Shown here piece by piece: positions 25,858 to 33,382 of a stretch of 35,506 nucleotides of DNA. The notes under the pieces were generated by a model. That model had not been told where the DNA came from and ran no database searches. It was given only the letters and a program-made list of their open reading frames with translations. Position 1 is the stretch's first letter. Each line of letters opens with the position of its first letter. A program made the translations under genes and the position numbers. The DNA is from Deltaproteobacteria bacterium (GTDB lineage Bacteria; Myxococcota_A; Polyangia; Haliangiales; Haliangiaceae): the NCBI GenBank assembly GCA_013812655.1, contig JACCTC010000177.1, positions 1 to 35,506 of the forward strand. Direction: 5' to 3'.

Positions 25858-26775
25858 GTGTCGGACCTCTTCGATCGCGCGGCGAAGTTCTTCTCCGAGC
25901 TGCAAGGTGAGCTGTGTCGCTCGCTCGCTGAAACCGACGGAAGCGCAGAGTTCACGACCGACGCCTGGCAGCGTCCTGGTGGCGGTGGAGGTGTGGCAAG
26001 AGTGCTCGAAGGCGGCGCGCTCTTCGAGAAGGCAGGGGTCAACTGGTCCAACGTCGAAGGTGAGCTACCTGCGGAGATTGCCGACCACATGCCGGGGCAA
26101 GGCCGCACATTCCGGGCGAGCGGGATTTCCCTGGTGTTGCATCCGCGCTCACCCATGGTCCCCACCACGCACGCGAACTTCCGGTGCCTGATGAAGGGCG
26201 ACGCGCTGTGGTTCGGCGGCGGCGCCGACCTCACGCCGTACTACTTCTTTCGCGAGGACGCCGAGCACTTTCACCGCACGCTCGCCGAGGCCTGCGACCG
26301 CCATCGCCCGATCGGTGACTACGACCGCTTCAAGGCGTGGTGCGACGAGTACTTCTTCCTGCCGCACCGCAACGAGACCCGCGGCATCGGCGGCGTGTTC
26401 TTCGACTACCTCGGCGCGAAGGACGAGCACCCCGCGGAGGCGGTCTTCGACTTCGTCCGCGATCTCGGTCGCGCGTTCGCCAGCGCCTACATCCCGATCG
26501 CGGGGCGTCGGCAGCCCATCCCATACGGCGACACCGAGCGTGCCTGGCAGCTCCGCCGGCGCGGCCGCTACGTCGAGTTCAACCTCATCTATGACCGCGG
26601 CACGCTATTCGGTCTCAAGACCAACGGGCGTATCGAGTCGATCCTGATGTCACTCCCGCCACTGGTTCGCTGGGACTACGACGTCATGGCGCAGCCGGGC
26701 TCTCCGGAGGCCGAGCTCTTGACCGTGCTGCGTCCGAACGACTGGCTCGATCGCGCGCCGACATCGTCGTCCTGA
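25858..26775 (+). CDS. hemF: Oxygen-dependent coproporphyrinogen III oxidase
   Basis: The product has 305 residues, close to the usual 300. It converts coproporphyrinogen III to protoporphyrinogen IX using oxygen. Family blocks: WQRPGGGGGVARVLEGG, FEKAGVNWSNVEGE, ASGISLVLHPRSPMVPTTHANFR, WFGGGADLTPYYFF, KAWCDEYFFLPHRNETRGIGGVFFDY, and FNLIYDRGTLFGLKTNGRIESILMSLPP. Asp and His residues forming the active site are visible. GTG 25858 is at +1 of the predicted promoter. It shares its upstream region with ubiB; both functions belong to aerobic metabolism. Confidence 0.97.
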   Translation: MSDLFDRAAKFFSELQGELCRSLAETDGSAEFTTDAWQRPGGGGGVARVLEGGALFEKAGVNWSNVEGELPAEIADHMPGQGRTFRASGISLVLHPRSPMVPTTHANFRCLMKGDALWFGGGADLTPYYFFREDAEHFHRTLAEACDRHRPIGDYDRFKAWCDEYFFLPHRNETRGIGGVFFDYLGAKDEHPAEAVFDFVRDLGRAFASAYIPIAGRRQPIPYGDTERAWQLRRRGRYVEFNLIYDRGTLFGLKTNGRIESILMSLPPLVRWDYDVMAQPGSPEAELLTVLRPNDWLDRAPTSSS

Positions 26776-26969
26776 GCGGCGCCGCGTCGCGATGATCGGC
26801 GCGATCACGAGTGATCTTCGATCCTTCTTCGATCGAACGCGGAGCCGTGTCGGTCACCGTGCGTCTGGTGTCAGACAGCGGTGCTAACTGTCTAGGCGTC
26901 CGGGGAACGGGAGTACAGGCCTAGTAGGTCTGACTTGACGATACCCTACCCGTAGCGTACAGAGGAATC
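26776..26969. other. Intergenic region between hemF and the ribbon-helix-helix gene
   Basis: No coding region seen. It holds two small perfect hairpins, GATCAC-GA-GTGATC (26803-26816) and GTCTG-GTGT-CAGAC (26863-26876), and a TTGACG -35-like hexamer at 26935-26940, 17 nt before TACAGA. The last pair may be the promoter of the next gene. Confidence 0.35.
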
Positions 26970-27368
26970 ATGGCCAAGAAGCAGACTCGACGGAGCATCA
27001 GTGTGAGCCGCATGACGTACGAGCGGCTGAAGGCGTTTTGCGAGGCCAACAACATCTCGATGAGCCAGCTCGTCGAGACCCGGGTGAACGACTTCCTGGG
27101 TGAGGGCTCCACGACGACAGTCATCCCGACGAGCACCCCGCGTCCGGCGCCGGCGCCGGCTCGCCCCTCGCCGATGAGCCACACGCCGACCCACACCCCC
27201 AGCAAGCCATCGCACGAGACCTCGGCCCCGCGCCCAGCGATCGTGCCGATGACCTCGGCCGCCGCGCGCTACGCCGTCGAGCCGCCGCCACCGATCATCA
27301 AGCCGAAGCAGGAGACGGCCGCGCCGAAGCCTGCCGAGAAGCGCCCCGAGCAGATCTTCACGTTCTGA
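26970..27368 (+). CDS. Ribbon-helix-helix-like DNA-binding protein with Pro-rich tail
   Basis: The product has 132 residues. Residues 1-48 match a small RHH fold: a basic strand (KKQTRRSISVSRM) and helices TYERLKAFCEANN and MSQLVETRVNDFL. The rest is Pro/Ala/Thr-rich and disordered, ending KRPEQIFTF. By fold it is a dimeric DNA-binding regulator. Start ATG 26970 follows AGAGGA at spacing 3. It is not paired with a toxin; the next gene on this strand is queF, 420 nt away. A strong hairpin terminator follows at 27431. Confidence 0.7.
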   Translation: MAKKQTRRSISVSRMTYERLKAFCEANNISMSQLVETRVNDFLGEGSTTTVIPTSTPRPAPAPARPSPMSHTPTHTPSKPSHETSAPRPAIVPMTSAAARYAVEPPPPIIKPKQETAAPKPAEKRPEQIFTF

Positions 27369-27420
27369 TCGACGACGCTGCGACGATCGACACGCGCCAA
27401 CCGTCGACAGTTTGTCGGCC

Positions 27421-27456
27421 GAAAAAATAGAACGGGCCCCAAGGGCGGGCCCGTTT
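27421..27456 (-). terminator. Intrinsic terminator, strongest for the minus strand
   Basis: AACGGGCCC (27431-27439) pairs perfectly with GGGCCCGTT (27447-27455). On the minus strand the stem is followed by CTATTTTTTC, a full T-tract; on the plus strand only TTTGCT follows. It would end the small minus-strand gene at 27491 and, less efficiently, the RHH gene. Confidence 0.8.
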
Positions 27457-27468
27457 GCTCTGAGTTCC

Positions 27469-27486
27469 CGAGTCCTTTCGGACTCG
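27469..27486. repeat. Perfect 7-bp hairpin between two convergent transcription units
   Basis: CGAGTCC-TTTC-GGACTCG, just after the stop of the small minus-strand gene and before the intrinsic terminator. It may assist termination or protect the 3' end. Confidence 0.65.
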
Positions 27487-27490
27487 AGGA

Positions 27491-27685
27491 TCACTGGGAG
27501 GCTAAGAACGCCCCTCCGTAGAGCTCGGTTTCGTACTTGGCATGTCGTTCATTCCTCCCCTGGCCATAGCCAGAGCCCGACCCATACGGCCCGCCAGCAC
27601 AATTGCAGCGGCTCCCGGGGTCAGGCTTCGTAATGGGCACTCCGGCCCGTTTCGAAGCCATGTTCGTGATGTCCAACCTGGTCAT
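27491..27685 (-). CDS. Candidate small Gly/Tyr/Cys-containing protein (64 aa)
   Basis: From ATG 27685 the frame has 64 codons: MTRLDITNMASKR, then SRCNCAGGPYGSGSGYGQG and KYETELYGGAFLASQ. Support: the stop is followed by a hairpin and an intrinsic terminator on this strand, and a -10-like TATGCT (27723-27728) lies 37 nt upstream. Third-position GC (about 70% by eye) and overall GC are lower than neighbours, suggesting recent acquisition or a non-coding RNA instead. There is no clear Shine-Dalgarno; ATG 27661 or upstream ATG 27727 are alternatives. No family is recognised; the Cys pair and Gly/Tyr motif would fit a small secreted or modified peptide. Confidence 0.4.
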   Translation of the reverse strand: MTRLDITNMASKRAGVPITKPDPGSRCNCAGGPYGSGSGYGQGRNERHAKYETELYGGAFLASQ

Positions 27686-27722
27686 CGCGTCATGTTCTCG
27701 GCGACATGAGGTCGCAAGAACC

Positions 27723-27728
27723 AGCATA
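27723..27728 (-). promoter_or_regulatory. -10-like element for the candidate small gene
   Basis: TATGCT on the minus strand would start transcription near 27716. It is divergent from the queF promoter, 48 nt away. Confidence 0.35.
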
Positions 27729-27775
27729 GGGCAGGACAGCTGATCGCGCCAGCGTTCCGGAGCAACCGGCTGTGC

Positions 27776-27781
27776 TATGCA
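27776..27781 (+). promoter_or_regulatory. -10 element for queF
   Basis: TATGCA lies 7 nt before GTG 27789. An in-frame ATG inside the hexamer (27777) would give four extra residues but would be upstream of +1. Confidence 0.4.
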
Positions 27782-27788
27782 GCCCGCC

Positions 27789-28142
27789 GTGACGACCCGG
27801 CCGACCAAGCAGCTGGACACATTCCCGAACCCGCGAGCCGGGCGCGACTACCACATCGCGTTCGAGGCTCCGGAGTTCACGTGTCTGTGCCCGATGACCG
27901 GTCAGCCGGACTTCGCAACGATCTCGATCGATTACGTCCCCGACGGGCTCTGCGTCGAGCTCAAGAGCCTGAAGCTGTATCTCTGGAGCTATCGCAACGA
28001 GGGTGCGTTTCACGAGGCCGTGACGAACCAGATCTGCGACGACCTCGTATCGGCGATCCAGCCGAGATCGATCACGGTGATCGGCAAGTTCTGGGTGCGT
28101 GGCGGGATCACGACCGCGGTCACGGTCACCCACACCAACTAA
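27789..28142 (+). CDS. queF: NADPH-dependent 7-cyano-7-deazaguanine reductase (single-domain type)
   Basis: The product has 117 residues from GTG 27789. It reduces preQ0 to preQ1 in queuosine synthesis. The catalytic Cys (C34) and Asp (D41) are in the [15 protein letters not shown] block; [17 protein letters not shown] carries the substrate-binding Glu and the family's E-S/K-x-S-L-K-L motif ([10 protein letters not shown]). Length fits the short unimodular class. The start is chosen because the -10 hexamer is 7 nt upstream and no Shine-Dalgarno is present. No other queuosine genes lie in the window. Confidence 0.93.
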   Translation: MTTRPTKQLDTFPNPRAGRDYHIAFEAPEFTCLCPMTGQPDFATISIDYVPDGLCVELKSLKLYLWSYRNEGAFHEAVTNQICDDLVSAIQPRSITVIGKFWVRGGITTAVTVTHTN

Positions 28143-28149
28143 CGCGGCG

Positions 28150-28734
28150 CTAGCGAGCGCAGGTCTGCCAGCAGGTGAGCTCGGTGCCGCCGGTCGCGCG
28201 CATCAGCTCGGCCGCGGCGGTGATCGCATCGCCCTCGAACACGAGGGCATTGGTCGTGACGATCATGACCTGTGCGCCGATCCGGAATCCCGCCCGCAGT
28301 GAATACGCCTTGTCACGCTCGGGGGCCGCGGGGTTCGGCAGCTCGCGAAACCGCGTGAGCCGGGCGAGGGCGGCGCCGTCGTCTGCGTAGGTCGCGAGGA
28401 CGATCTCGAACCGCGGAAACATCCGCGAGCCGGCGGGTGGCTGCTCGCGGCGCGACTTCGCGGTCCAGCACAGCGAGCCCCGCGCGCCGAACTGCTGCTC
28501 CTCGACGCCGGTGCACGCGTGCGCGACCGACAGCGTGGTCTGGGTGGCGTCCGCCCACCGCGCGAGCGAGCGTTCATGCGCAGAGCTACCAGGTGATGGC
28601 GGAGTCGGTGACGGATCGGTGCACGCCATGACGGCGAGTGTCCCAGCGAGGGACCCAGCGAGTGTCCCAGCGAGTGACCCAGCGAGTGACCCAGCGAGTG
28701 AAAAGACAGCGCGATGCACGCGATGGGAACGCAC
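28150..28734 (-). CDS. Lipoprotein with a signal peptide built of tandem repeats
   Basis: The product has 194 residues. The signal peptide hydrophobic core is SLAG/TLAG repeated six times, encoded by a 12-bp repeat, ending VMAC38 as lipobox. The mature part holds RWADATQTTLSVAHACTG, GSLCWTAKS, RFEIVLATYADDGAALARL and a final ELTCWQTCAR; the Cys pairs suggest disulfides. No known domain was recognised. Start GTG 28734 is 12 nt after the CFA-like gene stop (28747), so it is the last gene of the lipid operon. Its own function is unknown but the position suggests an envelope role. Confidence 0.65.
   Translation of the reverse strand: MRSHRVHRAVFSLAGSLAGSLAGTLAGSLAGTLAVMACTDPSPTPPSPGSSAHERSLARWADATQTTLSVAHACTGVEEQQFGARGSLCWTAKSRREQPPAGSRMFPRFEIVLATYADDGAALARLTRFRELPNPAAPERDKAYSLRAGFRIGAQVMIVTTNALVFEGDAITAAAELMRATGGTELTCWQTCAR
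28634..28693. repeat. Five 12-bp tandem repeats encoding the signal-peptide core
   Basis: GCGAGTGTCCCA-type units run from 28634 to 28693, with a degenerate sixth unit to 28705. Each encodes SLAG or TLAG, so slippage lengthens or shortens the signal peptide by four residues without a frameshift. Confidence 0.85.
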
Positions 28735-28746
28735 GTCTACGCAGCC

Positions 28747-30024
28747 TCATTCCCGGCCGGCAAGCAGCAGCTGGTGGTTCTGCAGCGTGCGCTCGGCGAA
28801 CGCGGCCTCGCTGAACGCGAGATAGAGCAACCAGGTGCGGATGAATGGCTGATCGAAGCGTGCGCGCACGGCCGGCAGCGCGGCGGTGAAGCGCTCGCGC
28901 CAGGCACGCAACGTCGGTGCGTAGTCGGGCCCGATATCGTTGCGGCGCGTGATCCGGAACCCGGCGGCGTCCGCGGCGCGCTCGATCGTGCCGATCGACG
29001 GGATCAGCGAGCCAGGGAACACGTAGGTCTGCATCCAGTCGACCGAGCGACGATAGGCCTCGAAGCGATCGTCGGGCATCGTGATGCTCTGCAGCGCGAG
29101 CCGGCCGCCGGGTCGCAGCAGCTGCGCGCATCGCGCGAAGTAGCCGGGCAGGTACTCGTAGCCGACGGCCTCGAGCATCTCGATCGAGACGAGCTTGTCG
29201 TACGTGCCGTCGATCTGGCGATAGTCACGGAGCTCGATCGAGACGCGATCGGTGAGCCCGGCGGCCGCGACGCGCGCGCGCGCGAGCTGGTGCTGCTCGC
29301 GCGAGACCGTGATCGCGGTGACCCGGCAGCCGCGCGTGCGCGCCGCATGGATCGCCATGCCGCCCCAGCCGCAACCGAGCTCGAGGAGGTGATCGCGCGG
29401 TGACAGCGCGAGCCAGTCGCACAGCTTGTCGAGCTTCGCGTGCTGGGCCTCGGCGAGCGACGCGGCCGGGTTCGCTCCCGCCGGGCTCGCCCCCGCCGGG
29501 TTCGAGTAGATCGCGGCGGAGTACGCGAGGGTCTCGTCGTCGAGGAAGAGCTGATAGAACGCGTTGCCGAGATCGTAGTGCGCGTGGATGTTGCGCGCGC
29601 TGCCGCGTAGCGTGTTCGCGGCGCGCCGGTGGCGGACGAGTGCGGGCAGCTGCGCCATGCGGGTGAGCGCAGACTCGGTCCCACGCGCGCGCGTCGCCCG
29701 GAGGAACAGCCGGATCACCGCAACCAGCTCCTCGGCCGATGCCACCGTCCACTCGCCGGCGACGAATGCCTCGCCGATGCCCATCTCGCCACGCAGCAGC
29801 AGCCGCAGGAACATCCGGTCGTCGTGGATGCGCGCGGTGGCCTCCGCGGTACCGGGACCGCCGAGCCGGACCCGCTCACCACCCGGCATCACCAGATCGA
29901 GGCGGCCGGCCCTCCATCGCGCGCGCAGCGTCGCGATCGCGGCCCAACGCACAGCGCGTCCCGCGGGCGGCACGACCCGCGGCATCGGCACGATCAACGG
30001 ATGAGCCACGTCAGCCCCGGCCAC
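28747..30024 (-). CDS. Cyclopropane-fatty-acid-synthase-like SAM methyltransferase
   Basis: The product has 425 residues. The N-terminal lipid-binding part (RLGGPGTAEATARIHDDRMF...GEAFVAGEWTV) precedes a SAM domain with the LLELGCGWGGMAIHAA loop. HYDLGNAFYQLFLDDETLAYSAAIY matches CFA synthases, but the active-site Cys of E. coli (YSC) is Ala, and the bicarbonate-binding His is Gln (LQSIT). Glu (SIEMLEAVG) and Tyr (GPDY) are kept. The protein may therefore methylate lipids without forming cyclopropane. GTG 30024 is 12 nt after DUF1365. An Ala/Pro-rich insert is made of 15-bp repeats. Confidence 0.85.
   Translation of the reverse strand: MAGADVAHPLIVPMPRVVPPAGRAVRWAAIATLRARWRAGRLDLVMPGGERVRLGGPGTAEATARIHDDRMFLRLLLRGEMGIGEAFVAGEWTVASAEELVAVIRLFLRATRARGTESALTRMAQLPALVRHRRAANTLRGSARNIHAHYDLGNAFYQLFLDDETLAYSAAIYSNPAGASPAGANPAASLAEAQHAKLDKLCDWLALSPRDHLLELGCGWGGMAIHAARTRGCRVTAITVSREQHQLARARVAAAGLTDRVSIELRDYRQIDGTYDKLVSIEMLEAVGYEYLPGYFARCAQLLRPGGRLALQSITMPDDRFEAYRRSVDWMQTYVFPGSLIPSIGTIERAADAAGFRITRRNDIGPDYAPTLRAWRERFTAALPAVRARFDQPFIRTWLLYLAFSEAAFAERTLQNHQLLLAGRE
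29465..29494. repeat. 15-bp repeats in the CFA-like gene
   Basis: Two units (29465-29479, 29480-29494), differing at two positions, and a partial third encode the NPAGASPAGANPA insert, absent from typical family members. Confidence 0.7.
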
Positions 30025-30036
30025 GCGTCCACGACG

Positions 30037-30951
30037 TTACTTCATCGATGCCGAGCGTGGTGCGCGCGAGACGACGTTCGTCGGCGCGCGGATCGGCCGG
30101 TGATCGGCGCCAGGCCGACGGTACGGCACACCGGCAAGCCGCAACTTGAGCGCCTGGTAATGGATGAGGCCGATGACCTGGGCAGTCATCAACGGGAAGC
30201 GCAGCGCCAGGCCTGCGAGCGCGCGATCGGTGAGCGCCTGGCGGGTGCCCGCGAGGTGCGCCACGAGAACGCGGTCGCCGCGGCGATCGGACGGATCCGG
30301 GCCCGCCGTGGCGTCGGTCGTGGCGTCGGTCGTCGCTTCGGTCGTCGCTTCGGTCGTCGCTTCGGTCGTCGGGTCGTGCATCGCGACGTGCATCGTGATC
30401 GCGAGCGTGTCGCCATCGAGCGGGGCGTCGAGCCAGAGCTCGTAGCTCGCGTCACCGTGGAGGAACGGCGATACGAACAGCGTGCGCGGCAGGCGAAATC
30501 CGATGCTCGCGCCGCGGGCGCCGATCCGCTGCGCCGGTCCGAACACGTAGCGGTGGCGGCCGCCGTAGGTGTTGGCGACCTCGGCGACGACCGAGGTGAT
30601 CGTGCCGGTCGCGGCGTAGCCGATGAAGAAGCTCACCGGGTTGAACACGTAGCCGGCGACCTTCAAGTTGGTGACGAGCCGGGAGGCCGCGGGCGGCGTG
30701 ACCGCGTGCTCGGCGAGCAATGCGTGATACGCCGCCGCGACGCCGTGCGTACCGCCCTCGTAGTCGGCGTCGTCGAGCGAATACAAGTTTCGTCCGCGAT
30801 GCGAGAACAGCGCGAGCTCGCGATCGAGCGCGGGCAGCTCGTCGAGATCGAGCACCGCGACGTAGACGGGATAGCGGAACGTGCGCTGCGCGTGGATGTC
30901 GCGCCGCGCGTGCATCACGTTGCCGCGGTAGAGCGCGGAGTGCAGGGTCAC
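30037..30951 (-). CDS. DUF1365-family protein
   Basis: The product has 304 residues. The family signature begins with LHSALYRGNVMHARR, then FRYPVYVAVLDLDELPALDREL, FSHRGRNLYSLDDADY and VTNLKVAGYVFNPVSFFIGYA, which hold conserved Arg, His and Asn residues. The biochemical function is not known. DUF1365 genes almost always stand beside an FAD oxidoreductase and a CFA-like methyltransferase, as here. Start GTG 30951 overlaps the FAD gene stop by 4 nt (GTGA). A TTEA/TTDA tetrapeptide repeat lies near residue 200. Confidence 0.85.
   Translation of the reverse strand: MTLHSALYRGNVMHARRDIHAQRTFRYPVYVAVLDLDELPALDRELALFSHRGRNLYSLDDADYEGGTHGVAAAYHALLAEHAVTPPAASRLVTNLKVAGYVFNPVSFFIGYAATGTITSVVAEVANTYGGRHRYVFGPAQRIGARGASIGFRLPRTLFVSPFLHGDASYELWLDAPLDGDTLAITMHVAMHDPTTEATTEATTEATTDATTDATAGPDPSDRRGDRVLVAHLAGTRQALTDRALAGLALRFPLMTAQVIGLIHYQALKLRLAGVPYRRPGADHRPIRAPTNVVSRAPRSASMK
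30311..30370. repeat. Five 12-bp tandem repeats in the DUF1365 gene
   Basis: GCGTCGGTCGTC or GCTTCGGTCGTC units run from 30311 to 30370, encoding (TTEA)n/(TTDA)n. The insert is low complexity, probably a surface loop. Confidence 0.85.
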
Positions 30952-32210
30952 GACGACACCACGCTCGCCGGCTGGTGCTCGTCGGCGGCGAGCCGCGCGG
31001 CGGCCGCGTAGCCGGACCGCAGCGCGTCCTCGTGGAACCCGAAGCCGAGGTACGACCCGGCGTAGTAGGTGCGGTGCGTGCCGGCGAGCCGCGGAACCTC
31101 GGACTGGGCGGCGAGCGCGGCACTGTCGAGCTGCGGGTGCTCGAACGTGACGTCGTGGAGGATGTTCGCGGGCTCGTGCCGCGGGTTCAACGTCACCAGG
31201 TACGGCACGTCGGGCAGACCCTGCAGGCGCGTCATCGAGTAGGTCACGGAGACCTGCGCGGTTGCCGGATCGGCGACGTAGTTCCACGCGGCGTGCGCGG
31301 CGTCGCTGCGCGGCAAAAAGCCGCGATCGGTGTGGAGCACCGTGCGGTTCGTGCTGTAGCGGAATGCGCCGAGCACGCGACGCTCGACGGCGGTGGGCGC
31401 GGCGAGCAGCTCGAGCGCGGTATCGGCGTGGGTCGCGATGACGACGCGATCGAAGCGATGCTCGCGCCCGGCTGCGCCCAGCGTGACGCCGGTGGCATCG
31501 CGCTCGATCGCGGTCACCGGCGTCGCGAGCGCGAGCGTGAACCGGCCGGTCGTGGCGAGCCGCGCGAGCAGGGCGTCGACGTAGCGCTGGCTGCCGCCGA
31601 CGACGGTGTGCCACGCGAGCGGGCGGACGAGCCGTAGCATGCCGTGCTGATCGAGGAAGCGAACGTAGGTCTCGGCGGGAAAGTCGCCGCAGTGATCGGG
31701 CGCGAGCGACCACAGCGCCGCCGCGAGCGGCACCACGAAGCCGTCGCGCAGCTCGGCCGAGGCGCCGGTGGCCGCGAGGTAGTCTTCGAGCGAGCCGTGC
31801 ACGCGCCCATGCCCGAGATCGCGGCGTGCGCGGCCGAGGAACCGCACGACCTCGACGAGGAAGCGCCAGTGCCCGCGATCGACGAGCCGGCGCCGCTGCG
31901 CGAACACCGCCGCGAGGCTCGCGCTGCCCCACTCGAGGTCGCGATCGGGTAACGCCACCGAGAACGCCATCGTCGACGGTCGGGTTGGCGTGCCGAGCTC
32001 GCCGAGCAACCGGAAGAACAGGGGATAGCGCTCGCGGTTGCAGACGATGAAACCCATGTCGACGGCGACGTCGCCGACCGCGACCGTGTAGACGTGGCCG
32101 CCCGCGCGCGGCGCTGCCTCGAACATCGCGATGTCGTGGCGGCCGGCCTGCGCGAGCGCGTGAGCAGCGCCGAGGCCGGCGATCCCGGAACCGATGATCG
32201 CGATCTTCAT
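30948..32210 (-). CDS. FAD/NAD(P)-binding amine-oxidase-like oxidoreductase
   Basis: The product has 420 residues. The dinucleotide-binding GSGIAGLGAAHAL (residues 7-19) and FEAAPRAGGHVYTV open the FAD domain; AVDMGFIVCNRERYP is typical of the family. The C-terminal GSYLGFGFHEDALRSGYAAA closes the flavin-binding domain. It resembles the predicted flavoproteins (COG2907-like) linked to DUF1365. In Rhodobacter a related set was connected with furan fatty acids; that link is general knowledge and not proven here. ATG 32210 overlaps the lipoprotein stop by 4 nt. Confidence 0.85.
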   Translation of the reverse strand: MKIAIIGSGIAGLGAAHALAQAGRHDIAMFEAAPRAGGHVYTVAVGDVAVDMGFIVCNRERYPLFFRLLGELGTPTRPSTMAFSVALPDRDLEWGSASLAAVFAQRRRLVDRGHWRFLVEVVRFLGRARRDLGHGRVHGSLEDYLAATGASAELRDGFVVPLAAALWSLAPDHCGDFPAETYVRFLDQHGMLRLVRPLAWHTVVGGSQRYVDALLARLATTGRFTLALATPVTAIERDATGVTLGAAGREHRFDRVVIATHADTALELLAAPTAVERRVLGAFRYSTNRTVLHTDRGFLPRSDAAHAAWNYVADPATAQVSVTYSMTRLQGLPDVPYLVTLNPRHEPANILHDVTFEHPQLDSAALAAQSEVPRLAGTHRTYYAGSYLGFGFHEDALRSGYAAAARLAADEHQPASVVSS

Positions 32211-33337
32211 CGCGGCGCGTCGACGAAGATCGGCCCGCGAAAGCGGATCGGTGTGGTGGGTGCCGTGCCATGGGCATCGCGCAGCTCGATGCCGAGATCG
32301 AGCGTCGCGTTGCGTAGCGTGTCGGCCGCGCTGCGGGTGACCGGGATCATGAGCTCGCGCGTGATCGCCGCGCCCTTCGCGACCCGGCCGATGTACAGGA
32401 TGCGACCGTCGATGGCGGGCGTGCCGGGCGCGGTGACCTGGCCGCGCACCGCGAGCGCGTCGCCGGGACCATCGTTCTGGATCGGCAACACGATCCGCAC
32501 GACGGGCTCGCCGTCAAAACTGGTCAGACTCGCGCGCAGCGTGCCGGCGACGATGCCCGGGATGACGCGCAGCGGCTCGATGCGGGCGTCGAAGTCCGCT
32601 CGCGCGAGGAACGCGGCGGCGTGGCGCGCGAGCGCGGGTCCGGCGATCACGGTGTCGATCGCGTGCGGACGCGCCCCGGTACCGGTCTCGATCTTCGCGG
32701 CGATCGCGAGTGGCGATGCGCTCGCCGCGAACGCGTCGACGATCGCGAACGGCGACACCGCGAACACGCCCTCGCGATCGACACGGCCGTGGATCTCGAC
32801 GCCGCGCACGACGAGCGTCGCGGAGTGCACCGCGAGCGGCCGTTCGCCACACGCGGCGCGTGGACCGGCACGGCGAACCGGCGCGCGGTCCGGGAGCGGC
32901 TCGAGCGTCGTGCCGTTGCCGATCCACGGTCCGATCGCGAAGGGCACGCCGGTGGCCACCAGCGCAGCACCTGCAAGCAGCCCCGGATCGCTCGCACTGC
33001 CGTCCGCGGCGACTCCGCGCACGACGAGCACCCCACCGATCGCCGATGCGATCACGCCGACGACGAAGGTCGCGAGGTTCGGTCCGGTGGTGATCTCGAC
33101 CGCGTGCTGCTCGCGAACCAGCTCCTCGGTCGAGCACTCGAGCGGCTCGATGAAGCGCAGTGCTCCGGCCTCGCTCAGCACGAGCATCGGCCTGCCGGGC
33201 GTCGGGTCCGTGCCCTGCCGGATGCGCTCGGTCGTTCCGGGCCGCGTGAGCTCGTCTCGGGTCACGACGTGGCAACCGCCCAATCCGGCCAGCCCGGCGA
33301 GCCCGACGATCACGAGACACCGCGCCTCTCGCTGCAT
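32207..33337 (-). CDS. Lipoprotein heading the lipid-modification operon
   Basis: The product has 376 residues. The signal peptide ends L-G-G-C22, a lipobox. Two hydrophobic segments (about 88-110 and 118-140) follow, unusual for a lipoprotein. The rest is beta-rich with HSATLVVRGVEIHGRV and RFRGPIFVDAPR segments. No family recognised. ATG 33337 is 9 nt from TATCGT (33347-33352), so this is the first gene of a five-gene operon ending at 28150. Overlaps of 4 nt with the next genes support co-transcription. Confidence 0.65.
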   Translation of the reverse strand: MQREARCLVIVGLAGLAGLGGCHVVTRDELTRPGTTERIRQGTDPTPGRPMLVLSEAGALRFIEPLECSTEELVREQHAVEITTGPNLATFVVGVIASAIGGVLVVRGVAADGSASDPGLLAGAALVATGVPFAIGPWIGNGTTLEPLPDRAPVRRAGPRAACGERPLAVHSATLVVRGVEIHGRVDREGVFAVSPFAIVDAFAASASPLAIAAKIETGTGARPHAIDTVIAGPALARHAAAFLARADFDARIEPLRVIPGIVAGTLRASLTSFDGEPVVRIVLPIQNDGPGDALAVRGQVTAPGTPAIDGRILYIGRVAKGAAITRELMIPVTRSAADTLRNATLDLGIELRDAHGTAPTTPIRFRGPIFVDAPR

Positions 33338-33346
33338 GCAACATGG

Positions 33347-33352
33347 ACGATA
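33347..33352 (-). promoter_or_regulatory. -10 element of the lipid operon
   Basis: TATCGT on the minus strand, 9 nt before ATG 33337; the same hexamer precedes the kinase and pyrD genes. Confidence 0.4.
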
Positions 33353-33382
33353 CAGCGGCTCGCGTCGCCGCGCGCGACCCGC

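Noticed and set aside
26777-26786. GCGGCGCCGC palindrome after hemF as a terminator
   Set aside because: No loop and no T-tract; such palindromes are common at this GC content.
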